Shown piece by piece: positions 45,610 to 57,284 of a DNA stretch of 64,000 bases; positions within the stretch are counted from its first letter, which is position 1, and the number at the start of each line of letters is the position of its first letter. The position numbers and the translations under genes were made by a program. Source of the stretch: Metaphire vulgaris. Its lineage: Eukaryota; Annelida; Clitellata; Crassiclitellata; Megascolecidae. The stretch spans positions 7,347,384 to 7,411,383 of the forward strand of contig CM030861.1 of assembly GCA_018105865.1 (NCBI GenBank), in the 5' to 3' direction. Below the pieces are notes generated by a model. That model was given only the letters and a program-made list of their open reading frames with translations. It was not told the DNA's origin and did no database searches.

Positions 45610-45991
45610 ATGACACCGATCCAGTGCGGGATGTTGAGTCTGCGTGCGCTGACCCACCTGGCCCTCGTCTTCGGTCTCGTCGCCACCGGCAGCCTCTTTC
45701 TGGCGATCGCGACCGACTTCTGGCTGTACACCACCGAGTCCATCGATCCCGGCGACATTCCGGAGACGCGCGCGAACGTCGCCGGCAGCCCGACGGCATC
45801 GAACCGGAGCGAAGACGGCCTTCCGTCGGCGGCGGCGGTGGGACCCGGTGCGAAGCCCGTGCCCGGCGGCTGGGGAACGCCGGCGGCGGCGGGAGACGCC
45901 GCCGCGGGGCCGGGTGGTGACATGACCAACCACCTCATCGCCAAACTTCACTCTGGCCTGTGGCGATCGTGCGTTTTCTCGGACGAAGCAG
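45610..45991 (+). CDS. TARP / voltage-gated calcium channel gamma-subunit-like protein, first coding exon
   Basis: Claudin-fold four-transmembrane family; TARPs traffic and modulate AMPA-type glutamate receptors or calcium channels at the cell surface. The exon starts with a short N-terminus, then a first transmembrane segment (about residues 12-35, LTHLALVFGLVATGSLFLAI) and TDFWLYTTE, equivalent to TDYWLYSR of stargazin. After an expanded loop comes HSGLWRSCVF, the GLW...C signature of this superfamily. The loop between WLY and GLW is about 75 residues, rich in Gly/Ala/Pro and with an NRS glycosylation site, against about 27 in stargazin. The exon ends SDEAG at donor GTGAGG in phase 1, where vertebrate TARP exon 1 also ends. 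No further exons found in the window. GC-rich, unlike its surroundings. Which subtype is unclear. Confidence 0.8.
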
Positions 45992-46375
45992 GTGAGGATA
46001 AACGCCTTTCATCTTCCCATCACATGAAATTTATTTTTTTGCGCCTCTCACGGATAGGAATGACGTAACACCGTGGCTTTGATGTCACCTCTGACGTCAT
46101 CGTTACATTCGTTCTATTGACATTTGTGTAAACATTTTTAAAACTGTAAATAATGTAAACGGTGTTTTAAAACGATGACATGTTAAGATTTAACTAATTC
46201 ATCGTATTCGTTATTTGCGTCAATTATTATTTATCAAATCCGATGTTTGTTCATAAATAAAAAAACTTTAAAATTAGTATTTTCGAACCGCTAAACCAAC
46301 CAGGATGACTGCAATATTTAGCATTTGCATCAAACATTTTCTTGACCTGACCCAGAACCTGACCCAGTAAACAAT

Positions 46376-46560
46376 GGTAGCATCAGGGTTTAATCTAGGC
46401 CGTTTCCGGGTGGGGAGAAATTGCCCTTCCCCGGAAATTTCAAATTTCCCCGCCCGGATATTTTGGCATACTACATCAGCTAACAGCAGCCCCCTAGCTG
46501 ACTTCCCCCGGCCTTGTCATTTCCCCGCACCCGAGTCCAGAGTCTCGACTAATGCAGAGT
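46376..46560. mobile_element. 'gtttaatctaggccg' element, solo copy
   Basis: Shares GTTTAATCTAGGCCGTTTCC, ACAGCAGCCCCCTAGCTGAC and GAGTCCAGAGTCT with the inner part of 33900-34242. Confidence 0.65.
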
Positions 46561-47570
46561 TTTCCTTATGATATTGCTATGCGCGACAGTTTAATCTCTG
46601 GACATTTTTAGGTCCTATGTGTGCTGTCAAATATAGTCTGAAAATATACTCCAAATCCATGGGCGCCGCACATTAGGGCAAGAAGAGGGGGCACTTGCCC
46701 TCCCCTGGAAAATGCAAATACCAATATTTCACAGTGAAATTTGAAAACCTTGCTAAAATATTAACCGAGACCATTGTGTTGAAATGTGTTTTGCCCCTCC
46801 TGGAGAATTTATGTGGGCGCCCATGTCCAAATCTCAAGATATTTTATCAAATATTACCCTAATTTTCGGTTTATGTGGAGCCCCATGTCCTGTTGGAGAG
46901 CTTACGACGCGCCGCAAAATTTCTTATTTTGATGTGACGACGCTTACCTGTAGAAGTGACGGTGCCCCTACTTTGGAAACCTGGCTACGCCAGCGGTCTA
47001 CAAGTCAGTCGCACACGGTAGTGTCACACATCGACGCTTATTTCCTGCAATTTAATCGAAGAATGCCATTACGGCCAGTGCAATTCGGAGAGTTCGTTTC
47101 CAACGACTTCACGAAGACTTTCTCTCTGTCTGATGGAAAATTTCTCCGAATTTCTCCAGTCGATCTCAGGACTCGTTAATCGTCTGACAAATGTAATTTG
47201 GAAATCCATTTGAAAGCTCAACTGGCGAATTTTAAGGTCGTCTCCTGTTCAGATGTCGATTATTGTCTAAATTACAGAGCGCATGCACTGAATGGGCTGT
47301 GTGGTATTTGTGAGCAAGAAAACCAATTGCTTTATTTGGTAAAAAGGGGTCCACATTCAAATCTAGATTAAAGATTTAAGTGGCAATCTTCTCATCTTCC
47401 CCACATCCTCCATCTACGGATTTGAGGCTATCTAGATAAACCTGAATCAGATGCTAACCTGATTACCTGTCTAAATTACAGAGCGCATGCAATGAATGGG
47501 CTGATATTTTTATAAGAGGAGAATTAGTCTTTTAGATTAAGAAATTTGGACTTTTCAGGATTAAAACCAT

Positions 47571-47576
<6 letters not shown>

Positions 47577-47660
<84 letters not shown>

Positions 47661-47686
47661 GTCGTTAGAGTTCGAAGAGGATTCTG

Positions 47687-47735
<49 letters not shown>
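47577..47735. repeat. (TTA)n microsatellite, interrupted
   Basis: Two TTA arrays separated by about 30 unique bases. Confidence 0.95.
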
Positions 47736-47738
<3 letters not shown>

Positions 47739-47847
47739 TATTTCCATTATTACTACTACCAACATCGTATTACTTCGAAGACAGGATCAACCAAAAGACC
47801 AGACAAAAAAGCGGACACAACAAACTCTATTTTACGTAAGTAACAGT

Positions 47848-48179
47848 GTATCTGTCTCTCTCTCTCTCTGCCTCTCTGTCTGTCTCTATGTCTCTCCGTC
47901 TCTGTCTCTCTTTATCTATGTCTCTGCTTCCATAGCTACCTCTCTCTCTCTCTGTCTCTGTCTCTGTCTCTCTGTTTCTGTCTCTGTCTCTCTGTTTCTG
48001 TCTCTGTCTGTCTCTGTCTCTATCTCTCTCTGTGTTTCTGTGTCTCTGTGTCTGTCTGTCTTTCTTTTTCTCTTTCTCTCTGCCTCTACCTCTCTCGCTG
48101 TCTCTCTGCATATCTCTGTCTCTCTGTCTTTGTCTTTCTGTTTCTGCCTCTGTGTCTCTATCTCTCTGTGTATTTCTGC

Positions 48180-48248
<69 letters not shown>
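47848..48248. repeat. (CTGT)n/(CT)n pyrimidine-rich tract
   Basis: 400 bases of CTGTCTCT-type repeats ending in pure (CTGT)n and (CT)n. Long Ser/Leu-rich frames are artefacts. Confidence 0.95.
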
Positions 48249-48250
<2 letters not shown>

Positions 48251-48392
48251 AAGCACCTCTTTTTTCGTCTTGAGTCGTGAAGTCATCGAGATTTTCGAAA
48301 GCAGCCTCTCGAGCAAAACGACCGCAAAACACGAACTCGATCGAGCGAACTGCCCCCTTCTAATGGCCGCCGTCGTTATACATGCTTCCTGC

Positions 48393-48445
48393 CCCTCCTC
48401 CTCCTCCTCCTCCTCCTCCTCCTCCTCCTCCTCCTCCTCCTCCTG
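48393..48445. repeat. (CTC)n microsatellite
   Basis: About 17 CTC units. Confidence 0.95.
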
Positions 48446-48625
48446 TCATTTGCGTCCAGTCACGTTTTTATAGTCACACGACGAATAGAGCCTCACCCAC
48501 ATCCCCCCCATACCTAGTAACTTCATTCATTGAGACACTATGCGACGCTAATTGCCGCGTGCGTCTAACAAACAACGAACAATCGTTTAATGACAACGCT
48601 CAGTCACGCGTTGAGAAGCTGTAAG

Positions 48626-48937
48626 CAGTGGCGGTTCCAGGATTTCTTGGTGGGGGGGGGATGAAATGAATTCATAGGAAGTTGTTGGGGAGAGGGTGAA
48701 AAGAGAAGAAAAAAATCAATAAACTTTGCCGGAAAAGGCTGACGAAAGGGAACTTTTCACCTAATTTTACACACACTTTAACAGAAAAATAGGTTGCAAA
48801 AACAAAAGGTCATCCGCAGTTTTTCCCGTAGTTTTACTAGACCTTTACCCAAAAATAGGTTTGACAAGCATAAAAAGAAGTCCGGTGGGGGAATGCATCC
48901 CCACTCATTCCCCAATCCCCTACGTGGAACCGCCACG
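48626..48937. mobile_element. 'cagtggcggttccagg' hAT-like element, copy 2
   Basis: Ends CAGTGGCGGTTCCAGGATTT and GTGGAACCGCCACG; flanks GCTGTAAG / GCTGTAGG (7 of 8). A further inverted fragment of the same family follows to 49326 (CTTGGAACTGCCACTG). Confidence 0.75.
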
Positions 48938-49431
48938 GCTGTAGGCACAATATTAGACCTCAGGGTCGGTTCCACGTTGGGAATGACTGGGGATGCATCT
49001 CCCCCACCGACCCACCAAAAATGCGCCTTCAATAGGGAAGATGATCGTCTAAACGGATTAGCCTTGATGTATGTCCACAAAGATATGGCCATATCCATAG
49101 ACAGTGTCATCGATAAAATCGCCTCCAGCAAAAGAAAACTCGATTTTGCAATATGACTTTGTACAACCGGACTAAAATGGCCTTTATACATTGTCAATTC
49201 TGAACATTATATTTTATAAATCAAACCTACAGATTTCTTCTAAGCCGTTTACATATGATTCCTTTGGCGGGATCTTCCTAGAAATTCATTGCATCCCCCC
49301 ACTAAGAGTTCTTGGAACTGCCACTGTTAGACATTAGGGCGTATATTGAACCCAACAAAACCCGATTATTCTGATGATTAGAACTTTTGACGTAGCGTAG
49401 AGCGATGTCGAAATCAAAATGTGCGTGAATG

Positions 49432-49795
49432 AATGGACTACGGGAGGGTTGGGCAAACTTTTTTCTTTAAAGGACAGCATGAAACCTAATGCTACATTAG
49501 ACTGACCGCACATACAGGAAGCCAAAATGCCTATAATTAAGATGCTAACATGAATTATATAGCTTATTAATAAATATAAACTAACATGAAATTAGACTGC
49601 ATAGTCGCTGCTCAAATATAACATATATAATATCAATTTCTAAGGTTCTAAAATAAAGTGTAAAATAGTTCAAATTATCTCATTTTCTGCCGATCTATGC
49701 AATATTTCTAAATTTCTTGCGGGCCGCATGGAATTCGGTGGCGGGCCGCATTCGGCCCTCAGTTTTCCCACCTCTGTCCTACGAATATCTAAAAC
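49432..49795. mobile_element. Charlie-like hAT remnant
   Basis: GGGAGGGTTGGGCAAACTTT at one end; GCGGGCCGCATTCGGCCCTC and TTTTCCCACCTCTGTCC at the other. A second head, CAGGGGTCGGCGACCTCAGG with CCATATCCGGCCCGCC, follows at 49915. Confidence 0.6.
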
Positions 49796-50869
49796 GCTAG
49801 AAAATATCTCATCAGGACTTTGAAAAACTTTGGAAACCCGATGGATGGCAAACGCCCAAGCCCTCCTAGCGGCGAGAAGGTTTACTAGGTTGCACAATGC
49901 TCGATTGCCTAGTGCAGGGGTCGGCGACCTCAGGGCCCGCGGACCATATCCGGCCCGCCAGTGAGTTTAATCCGGCCCCGGTCCCCACAGTCTAAAAATT
50001 AGTTTTAATACTTACAATATAAATTATCATTTTTTGTCAAAGCAGTGACATTCGTTTTACTTTCACTCTAAACCAGGATTTGAAACTGATTGAACTCAAC
50101 GGAAACACAGGATTTTAGATAAATCTAAATAGGATTTATAAATTGCCTCTGGGACGAAAACAGGCCTGAGGAGAGGGTGGGTGGGGGTGCAGCCGGTACA
50201 TTGTTTCGGGGTCCATGGAGCTCACAGGGGCCAGTGACTGATAAGTTATATTTTTGCTTGTCAGACTGTCTTTTTGGAGAGGCGATAACGTTTTTTTGCT
50301 CGTCAGGTTTTTCTGAGAGTTGATCAATTATTTTTTTCTGTACCTGGGCGGAAATTGTTTGCTAATCAGGCAAACTTCCGCCAATAATTATAAACGGATT
50401 CATTTGTGCTACGATGATGCCCTATGCACGACATGACTGTAAACGGCTCTAGTAACCAAACTGGCGCACAGAAATTCTCCGATGGGGGGCGGGGAGGACA
50501 CAATGGCCACCGTTAATATAGATTCCAAGATATTCAATTCCACAGTTCAGTCAAGTAGTCAGTACTTGTTGGCGTGCTGGTTTACTTTGTGTGAATCTAT
50601 TGAAAAAGCCAGTTTATTTTGTCTGGCGATGCGGCGCGAAATGGCTGTCTTCCAATCGCTGTTCAAGTGACCATCAATTATTTCACTTTGATTTGCCCCC
50701 GGATTTTTGTCTCTGTAAAAACATACGTCGCGTTTTTGTTTAATTCCTAAATCGGTGCTCTTGCGGTTTGTAACCAATGATGCGAATGTTACTTGATCAA
50801 AATTTTGGCGGATTAACGAGTGATGGATTAACAGGGGTGGGGGTGCGCCTGTACTGTCTGTTTGTCTGT

Positions 50870-51185
50870 CCATCAAAATTTTACTAGATCTTTCTGTCTC
50901 TTTCTGTCTCTTTTTGTCTGTCTATATGTCTGTCTGACTGCCTATCTCTGTCTTTTTCTCTGTCTCTGTTTGCTCGTCTCTGTCTGTCTGTCTATGTCTC
51001 TGTCTGTCTATCTCTTTCTCTGTTTGTCTGCTTCTCTCTCTCTCTCTCGCTCTTTCTGTCTCTATCTGTCAATCTAGTCTGACGTTTTGTATATAATCGA
51101 AATCTCTGTCTGCCTGCCTGTCCTGTCCGTCTGTCTGTCTGTCTGTCTGCAAAGCTGTCTGTCTGTCAGACTCTGTCTCCTAAGC
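50870..51185. repeat. (CTGT)n-rich tract
   Basis: Degenerate CTGTCT repeats, about 300 bases. Confidence 0.9.
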
Positions 51186-51334
51186 TGTTTGTATCTAGAT
51201 ACTGGAGAGACACGTGACTGTGGAGGAATTATAAAGCGTAGGCATTCAGCTGGAATTATTCATGAGCGTCCATTTCTACTTCTGAACAAAAGGTTGTAAT
51301 ACACTTGCGATATTGGAATTCTGGGAGGCACATA

Positions 51335-51412
51335 TACAGTATATATATATATAAACATATATATATATAGTGTGTGCGTGCGTGCGTGTGTGTGTGTATG
51401 TGTGCGCTTTCT
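51335..51412. repeat. (TA)n and (GTGTGC)n
   Basis: Short TA run then GT/GC alternation. Confidence 0.85.
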
Positions 51413-51684
51413 CTCTCCTTCCCTCCCTCTGTCGGCCTCTCCCCGCCTTAGCGATTCACTGGAAATGCACCAGTCATGCGATCATGCATCTTGCATGTTT
51501 TCGATCCTCCGTGTATCCTCCGCCGCCGTCGTCCCGCGTCCTCTTCGCCGGCGCTGCGAGCGATTGTTGCGAGAGACGAAACCCTTTGCGACCGTCGTCT
51601 TAATTGAGACGGATAACAATCAGACCTCAGCTGGATATCGATTCACGTCCATTCCTCTGCCCCTCAAAAACATCATGACTACAT

Positions 51685-51690
51685 CGACTA

Positions 51691-51747
<57 letters not shown>

Positions 51748-51749
51748 CA

Positions 51750-51803
<54 letters not shown>

Positions 51804-51843
51804 CACTACCACCACCACTACCACCACCACCACCACCACCACC

Positions 51844-51905
<62 letters not shown>

Positions 51906-51965
51906 CACTACTACTACTACTACTAGGCACTACTACTACTACTACCACCACCACCACCACCGCTG
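51685..51965. repeat. (CTA)n/(CCA)n trinucleotide tract
   Basis: About 280 bases of CTA with CCA blocks; the poly-Tyr, poly-Leu and poly-Ser frames are artefacts. Confidence 0.95.
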
Positions 51966-52638
51966 CAACTACTATTGATAGTACTTATACTTAAACTAAT
52001 ATTACTTAATTAGGCCTGCTACTTCTATGACTACTACCATCATCATCGATGTCGCCGTCGTTGTCATCATCATAAATATGGTCTATGATCGTAAGTTATT
52101 AGTTTGACCATTAGACCCTATTACACATGCACGAAAAATCAGGGAGAATTGAGGAAATTGAGTAGAAGACCAAAAATGTCTTTGGACATTGCAATGCAGT
52201 TATTAATCCTGCATGTAATACGGAATCCTGATGAAATTTTTTTGGTCACGACGAAGACAAATGACTTAGACGAAATCGATTTGTAGCATTTAGGGGTTTG
52301 CGGTGGAGGGGGGGGGCAAATAGGACCCCCTCCACTTTATAATGTTTTTCTTTCTTAATTATTGAGATACTCGGTTCTGAACGCCTCTTAGTTTAAAAAC
52401 TTTTATCCATTGCGACTAATTTTTCTTCCCTCTTCTCTTTTCTCAACGCAGGGACTTGCGTCGTTCTTTCCAATGTTGACTTCCCACAACCCACCCCACA
52501 AACTGCCTTAGTGACAGATATATGCCTATGTGTCGTTACCAGTATGGATTGCGTCTCCCATATATAAATCTTAGTTCTTACGGGTTAATTAAAATTAAGT
52601 GTATAGCGTAACTGACACTTTAGTCATTTGGTGACGTG

Positions 52639-52794
52639 GTGCTAGGACAAAATGTCCGCAGACAAAATGTCACGGACAAAATGTCATGGGGGACAAAATG
52701 TCACGAACAGAATGCAATCCTAACTCTAACCCTAACCATAATGTCATGACATTTTGTCCAGGACATTTTGTCCGCGGACATTTTGTCCGACCAC
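52639..52794. mobile_element. Hairpin element of GGACAAAATGTC units, copy 2
   Basis: Ends GTGCTAGGACAAAATGTC and GACATTTTGTCCGACCAC; several GGACAAAATGTC units in each arm. The centre CTAACTCTAACCCTAACC is telomere-like. Flanked by GTGACG on both sides, slightly offset. Confidence 0.8.
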
Positions 52795-53282
52795 GAGTGA
52801 CGTTGATTAGGATTGTTTGCTAATTGAAGCATTCGCTGCTTTTTATACTTGCGCTACATCACTGCAAGACAAACAGCGGTCATGGTCAGATGTTGTCGAT
52901 TTGTGGAAATGGTGGAAGAGTCTCAAAAGCCGGAGAAAATTGTATTTTTGCCGTAAGTGCTTTTTCCCTTCTTGCCGTAAACCAATGCCCAAAGAACGGG
53001 GCGAAAAGTCCAGAACGCTCGCTCGGTGGGGAAATCGAGGCTCGTAAAGTGACTGCCACCAATTTCTGACTGAAAAGCATTTGCGGCTAAAAAATAATTG
53101 GTTTTCCGGATTTCTATATGATCCGGCAAAGAATCTCGGAAGGAAATGGATCTGATGATGTCTTTGCTGGATTACTTTGTGTATTTAATTTGCCGGCTGT
53201 GACCTCCGCCCTGCCATTTACACAGCAAAAATGCATCGCTGTAAACTCAAATATTATTTCTTAAAATATCGCGCATAATGAC

Positions 53283-53480
53283 TTAATGTAATGTAATGTA
53301 ACAGAATTTTTATATAGCGTCTCTTGTGAAGAATCACTCAGAACCGCTTCTGTTGTGATAACTGCACATCGATAAAGAGACTACTATATTTAAGTTGTTT
53401 CAAAAAGACGGCCATATAACGAGGAGTTACTAAATTACGTTATACTCTGGACACGAGCAGTCCAGAGGATAGGGCCAATT
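53283..53480. repeat. (GTAAT)n-headed dispersed repeat
   Basis: Shares TATATAGCGTCTCTTGTGAA and GTTTCAAAAAGACGGCCAT with 20226-20420. The conserved-looking frame to 53827 on the minus strand has no recognisable domain. Confidence 0.6.
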
Positions 53481-54530
53481 GATTCAAAACCCCATTTCAG
53501 AATCAAGGAGGCTCGTGCTTGGGGAACACTGAGGAGACCTTGAAATGTGGACCGAAGACATGACCGACCATGTATAGAGCTAAAAGGATGGAGTGGCTCT
53601 GATAGATAAGATGGAGTGATGGAGGGACACCAATACGAGAGAGTGCAACGCACCAGTAATCCTCTCTCGTAATGATAAAAATAATGTGTGTGTCGAGTGT
53701 GTGTGTGGTATGAAGAGGTATTTAATGAACATGATTTGTGATCAAGCTTCATTGACGTAGCCACGGCTGTCCATCCGCCGAGTATATCTTGGACTTTAGG
53801 TCTGAAGGAGAGACCGAACAATACCATATTAGCAGGGACGTATTCCTGCCATCAGCATGGGAAGATAAAAATTTTCTAAAAGTATACCGACCCATAAATA
53901 TGTTTAGACTCTAGTGGTGACCTTTTTGCTTGTCGGACTCTTTAGAACGTTAAAGAAGCAAAAAGCACAAAACATGGGGGGAGAGAGAGATAAAAGATAC
54001 TAGGCCTATATACCCCCTAATTAATTATTGGGTGAGATCGTCTCCGCAGTTCCCTTCCCCGTGATCTACGCCCCTGCATACTAGCCTCTTTATGCAATCG
54101 ATTCAAGCGATGAGCAGTAATGATCTGGTTTGGCCATAAAATGTTTGCAAATCACGAATAGAGCAATAAAACAAAAAATTACATTAAGCCATTTTATAGT
54201 TTCTAATTATTCGGTTTCTGCCTTGCTGGCTTAATAGAAAAACGCGAGAAGGGGAAGAGGGAAATGATAAGAAATGGAAGTGATTTTTGAAGAAAAAGTA
54301 ATATTGTAGACGTACTGTCGAGTCAATGTTCGAGAAAAATTGACAGACTCATTTTTTTATTTACGAAGTGCATTCAATTGTTTAACGAGTTTATGCGGCT
54401 AGGTTAGAGAATTCTAGATATCGACTCCAAAAAACAGTTGTCATTTGATGAATTTTTGGTTTGCAATATTGCATTTTCTGCAGAAGAACTGGCATTTATT
54501 AAGGTGTATTGAATTTCAAACGCATAGGCG

Positions 54531-54700
54531 CAGAGCCATATTAAGACGGGGGCTGAGGGGGCTGTAGCCCCCCGGCCCATCATGAAAATAGGCCAACCGA
54601 TTTTCGAGATAACCTTTTTTTGCTTGTCAGAGATTTTCAGTATAGGCGACGGCCTTTTTTTCTCAGCCCCCCGGCCCACTCGGACCTTAATCCGGCCCTG
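54531..54700. mobile_element. hAT-like 170-bp element, carrying the empty TTAA site
   Basis: Ends CAGAGCCATATTAAGACGGG / CGGACCTTAATCCGGCCCTG; flanks CATAGGCG / TATAGGCG (7 of 8). Interior GATAACCTTTTTTTGCTTGT. The single TTAA at 54687-54690 is the site filled in the sibling copy. Confidence 0.9.
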
Positions 54701-55258
54701 TATAGGCGTCAATGCACTTCGAATTATTAGGAACTATGTTCAAGATTAAATTCGTTGTCAAATCTATATTCACTCCATTGGATTCCAAGTCTTTCAAGTG
54801 AATAGCCACATCTATTTTCGTCGCTTAAAGAATTGCTTCTGATATTGGTTCTGATGATGAAACATCGAATCCGATACAAGGAGAATGTACATTTTCATAA
54901 AATTACTGTATAAAGCATGCATAATATCATTCTTATTGTAGGCTAGCTATCGGAAACCAAATTCTAAAACCATAAAAGCGGTCGTTTATCATATCGGATG
55001 CTGAGGCCTCGCGGGCAACTCTCTGAGAGCTGGCGGACCAGACGTTGCCTGCGGGTTATGGTTTGGCAACATCTGCTCCAGTCTCGACACCGATTCTGGG
55101 ATGATGTTTTTAAAAAGAATTTCGTTGAATCTTAGTGAATTTTTCAATGTAGGCCTACTGTATTTCTTGCACGCGAACACAGAAATTTCCATTTGCGATT
55201 GTAATACAGAATCAGTGTCGCGCCGTCCAGTCTCTAAAAACCCAATCACACCTTATAA

Positions 55259-55560
55259 TGTTAGGTTAGGTTAGGTTAAAAGTCAATTTATATATAGCGC
55301 AAAAACCATGAACGAAGAGTCAAAGGCTATAGAGCGCTTTACGCTAATACGAGGTCTCGAAGAAATAAGTTTTAAGTTTCCTTGCGAACGAATCAAGATT
55401 GGACTCTCTAGTCGCGTGACCAGGTAATGCGTTCCAAAGAATGGGGTTTTCGCCCTTGAACGATCTCTCGCCAAACTTTGCCGTTCGAGACGGATGAGGA
55501 ACAGAGGCGTAGCTACCATATAGCAAAAAAATCCTAGCTACGCCACTGAGGAGGAACGAC
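55259..55560. repeat. (TTAGG)n-headed dispersed repeat
   Basis: GTTAGGTTAGGTTAGGTTAA then TTTATATATAGCGC...AAAGGCTATAGAGCGCTTTA, matching 13131-13260. An adjoining CAGAGGCGTAGCTACC...TAGCTACGCCACTGAGG palindrome lies at 55502-55550. Confidence 0.65.
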
Positions 55561-55657
55561 CAGTCTGACGTCACGACTGGACCTTGGATGCAGAATGTTA
55601 CATAATGATGTTACACCGAACCCTCCTCTGGCTGAATGTTCTTCGCTGACCAAGGCC

Positions 55658-55901
55658 CAGGGCCATATTAAGGCGGGGCTGAAGGGGCTGTAGCCCCCCG
55701 GCCCATCATGAAAATAGACCCATCGATTTTCGAGATAACCTTTTTTGCTTGTCATAGATTTTCAGTATAGGCGACGGCCTTTTTTTCTCAGCCCCCCGGC
55801 CCACTCGGACCTTAACCCCTTAACTGTGTATTTAACTGTAACTCAATGTAAAATGGACAGATATATCTGGGATCCCCAGTTAAGGGGTTAATCCGGCCCT
55901 G
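55658..55901. mobile_element. hAT-like element, sibling copy with TTAA insertion
   Basis: Ends CAGGGCCATATTAAGGCGGG / ATCCGGCCCTG with perfect 8-bp duplication CCAAGGCC (55650-55657, 55902-55909). Contains the element at 55812-55891; without it the copy would be 168 bases, matching its sibling. Confidence 0.92.
55812..55891. mobile_element. TTAA-flanked miniature element, copy 3
   Basis: 80 bases with TTAA at both ends; CCCCTTAACTGTG / CCCCAGTTAAGGGG ends and ACTGTAACTCAATGTAAAAT inside. More diverged than copies 1 and 2. Confidence 0.9.
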
Positions 55902-56434
55902 CCAAGGCCATCTACTCACAAAGGCCAAAGAACATTATTTCAATGTGTGGGAAGAGGGAAGTCAAAATGCGTTAATCAGTTTGAAACAGTTTATTTACTT
56001 ATTTATATTTATTTTTTATGCGGCTCGGTTGGTTGATATCAACTAATTACGCCAGCCGTAGGTGCAAACTTCTATCATGTAGGCCACCAGGCTCGAGCCC
56101 TTTTTTGAAAGGTTAGGCCACCAAAGTGGGAAGGTTTAGGGTTTGGCCACCCTTAAATTTTTCATCCAAGTTTACGCCTATGATGCTAGCCTACATGTGA
56201 AGTACTGTTGATTTGTGTGTCAGATTGTATGTTAGATTGGACAATAATTTGCTAAAGTTCTGTTTTTTTAAATTGTGTTGCTTGTTATGCTGCTATGCTT
56301 AAACAGTAATACTGTATACACTGTACTGTACTAACGAGCGTAATCATATTACAGTGTATAGGCCTATACGCTATAGAGTGTGTACATGGGAGCCCGCACA
56401 TTAGGGTAAGAGGGGTACTTGCCTCAGAGATGTC

Positions 56435-56640
56435 CATGGGTTGGGTTAACCCATGGGTTGGGTTGGGTTGGGTTGGGTCAGACTTTTCCATAATAATGGT
56501 GGGTTGGGTTGGGTCAGAGAATAAGTCATGGTTGTACTGTATTACGGTGTGTTGGATTGGGTTGGGTCGAGTAACACTATTACCGACATGGGTTGGGTTG
56601 GATATTTTGTAGGTTGGGTTGGATTGGGTTCTAAAAATGG
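56435..56640. repeat. (GGGTT)n degenerate pentamer array
   Basis: Clusters of GGGTTGGGTTGGGTTG with interruptions; open on both strands but compositional. Confidence 0.85.
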
Positions 56641-56796
56641 ACCCATCCAACTCTGACTTGCCTCCCCCTGGAAAATGCAAATATCAATATTTCACATTAA
56701 AAATTGAAAACCTTGCTAAAGTAGGCCCTATTAACCGTTACCATTGGGTTAAAATGCGTTTTGCCCTCATGGAAAATTTTCTGTTGGCGCCCATGA

Positions 56797-56830
<34 letters not shown>
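56797..56830. repeat. (TA)n microsatellite
   Basis: About 16 TA units. Confidence 0.9.
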
Positions 56831-56831
<1 letters not shown>

Positions 56832-57284
56832 ATTGCGCTCTTGTATTACAGTATCTTGGCGTCTCGTATTCTTATCCACGCATTATCGGTGCGCTGGGAT
56901 GAATTGACTTGCCTGGTGTCATGACACTATATATCTTCCTGATAGCGGTCACGACATATCAGATTAGAGAGAGATATCTGATCCGAATAAATATCTCCGG
57001 AATATGTCCGACGAACGACAGGGACAGGCTTCGTCCTCCGATTTCCTATCCGTCTTCGAAATCCGTTTTTCGCGTCCTTGTTACGATGACCCAGAACTTC
57101 CGTCAAAGTCTGTTTAATTTGGAAACGAAGCCGCCTTCGATAATATATTACCCGCCCGAGAAACAGACATTTGCATCGCGACTGCAATACAGGACTTTCC
57201 GCGGGCCAGATCCGATCCGCCAAGGAGCATGGAATGTCTTCTTAGCTTCAATCAATATTTTATCCATCTGAGCATTCCACTTGT

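Larger units (their letters stand above)
45992..52638. other. Presumed intron 1 of the TARP-like gene, left part
   Basis: I searched by eye for the next TARP exon (CxxID...ADTAEYFL-type) and did not see it. The stretch is simple repeats and TIR elements. A 40-base word (TCTAAATTACAGAGCGCATG) is duplicated at about 47268 and 47474. Confidence 0.5.

Noticed and set aside
45095..45799. 234-codon minus-strand frame
   Set aside because: Leu/Phe-rich translation of the polypurine tract and antisense of the TARP-like exon.
47575..48473. Leu/Ser/Val-rich frames of up to 232 codons
   Set aside because: Microsatellite translations.
53435..53827. 130-codon minus-strand frame
   Set aside because: Starts in a dispersed repeat, contains a TGTG microsatellite and shows no domain I recognise.
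56909..57271. 120-codon plus-strand frame with an overlapping minus frame of 98 codons
   Set aside because: No recognisable domain; the 3' part has hAT-like GCGGGCCAGATCCG wording and it abuts a LINE relic. Left unannotated rather than called a gene.
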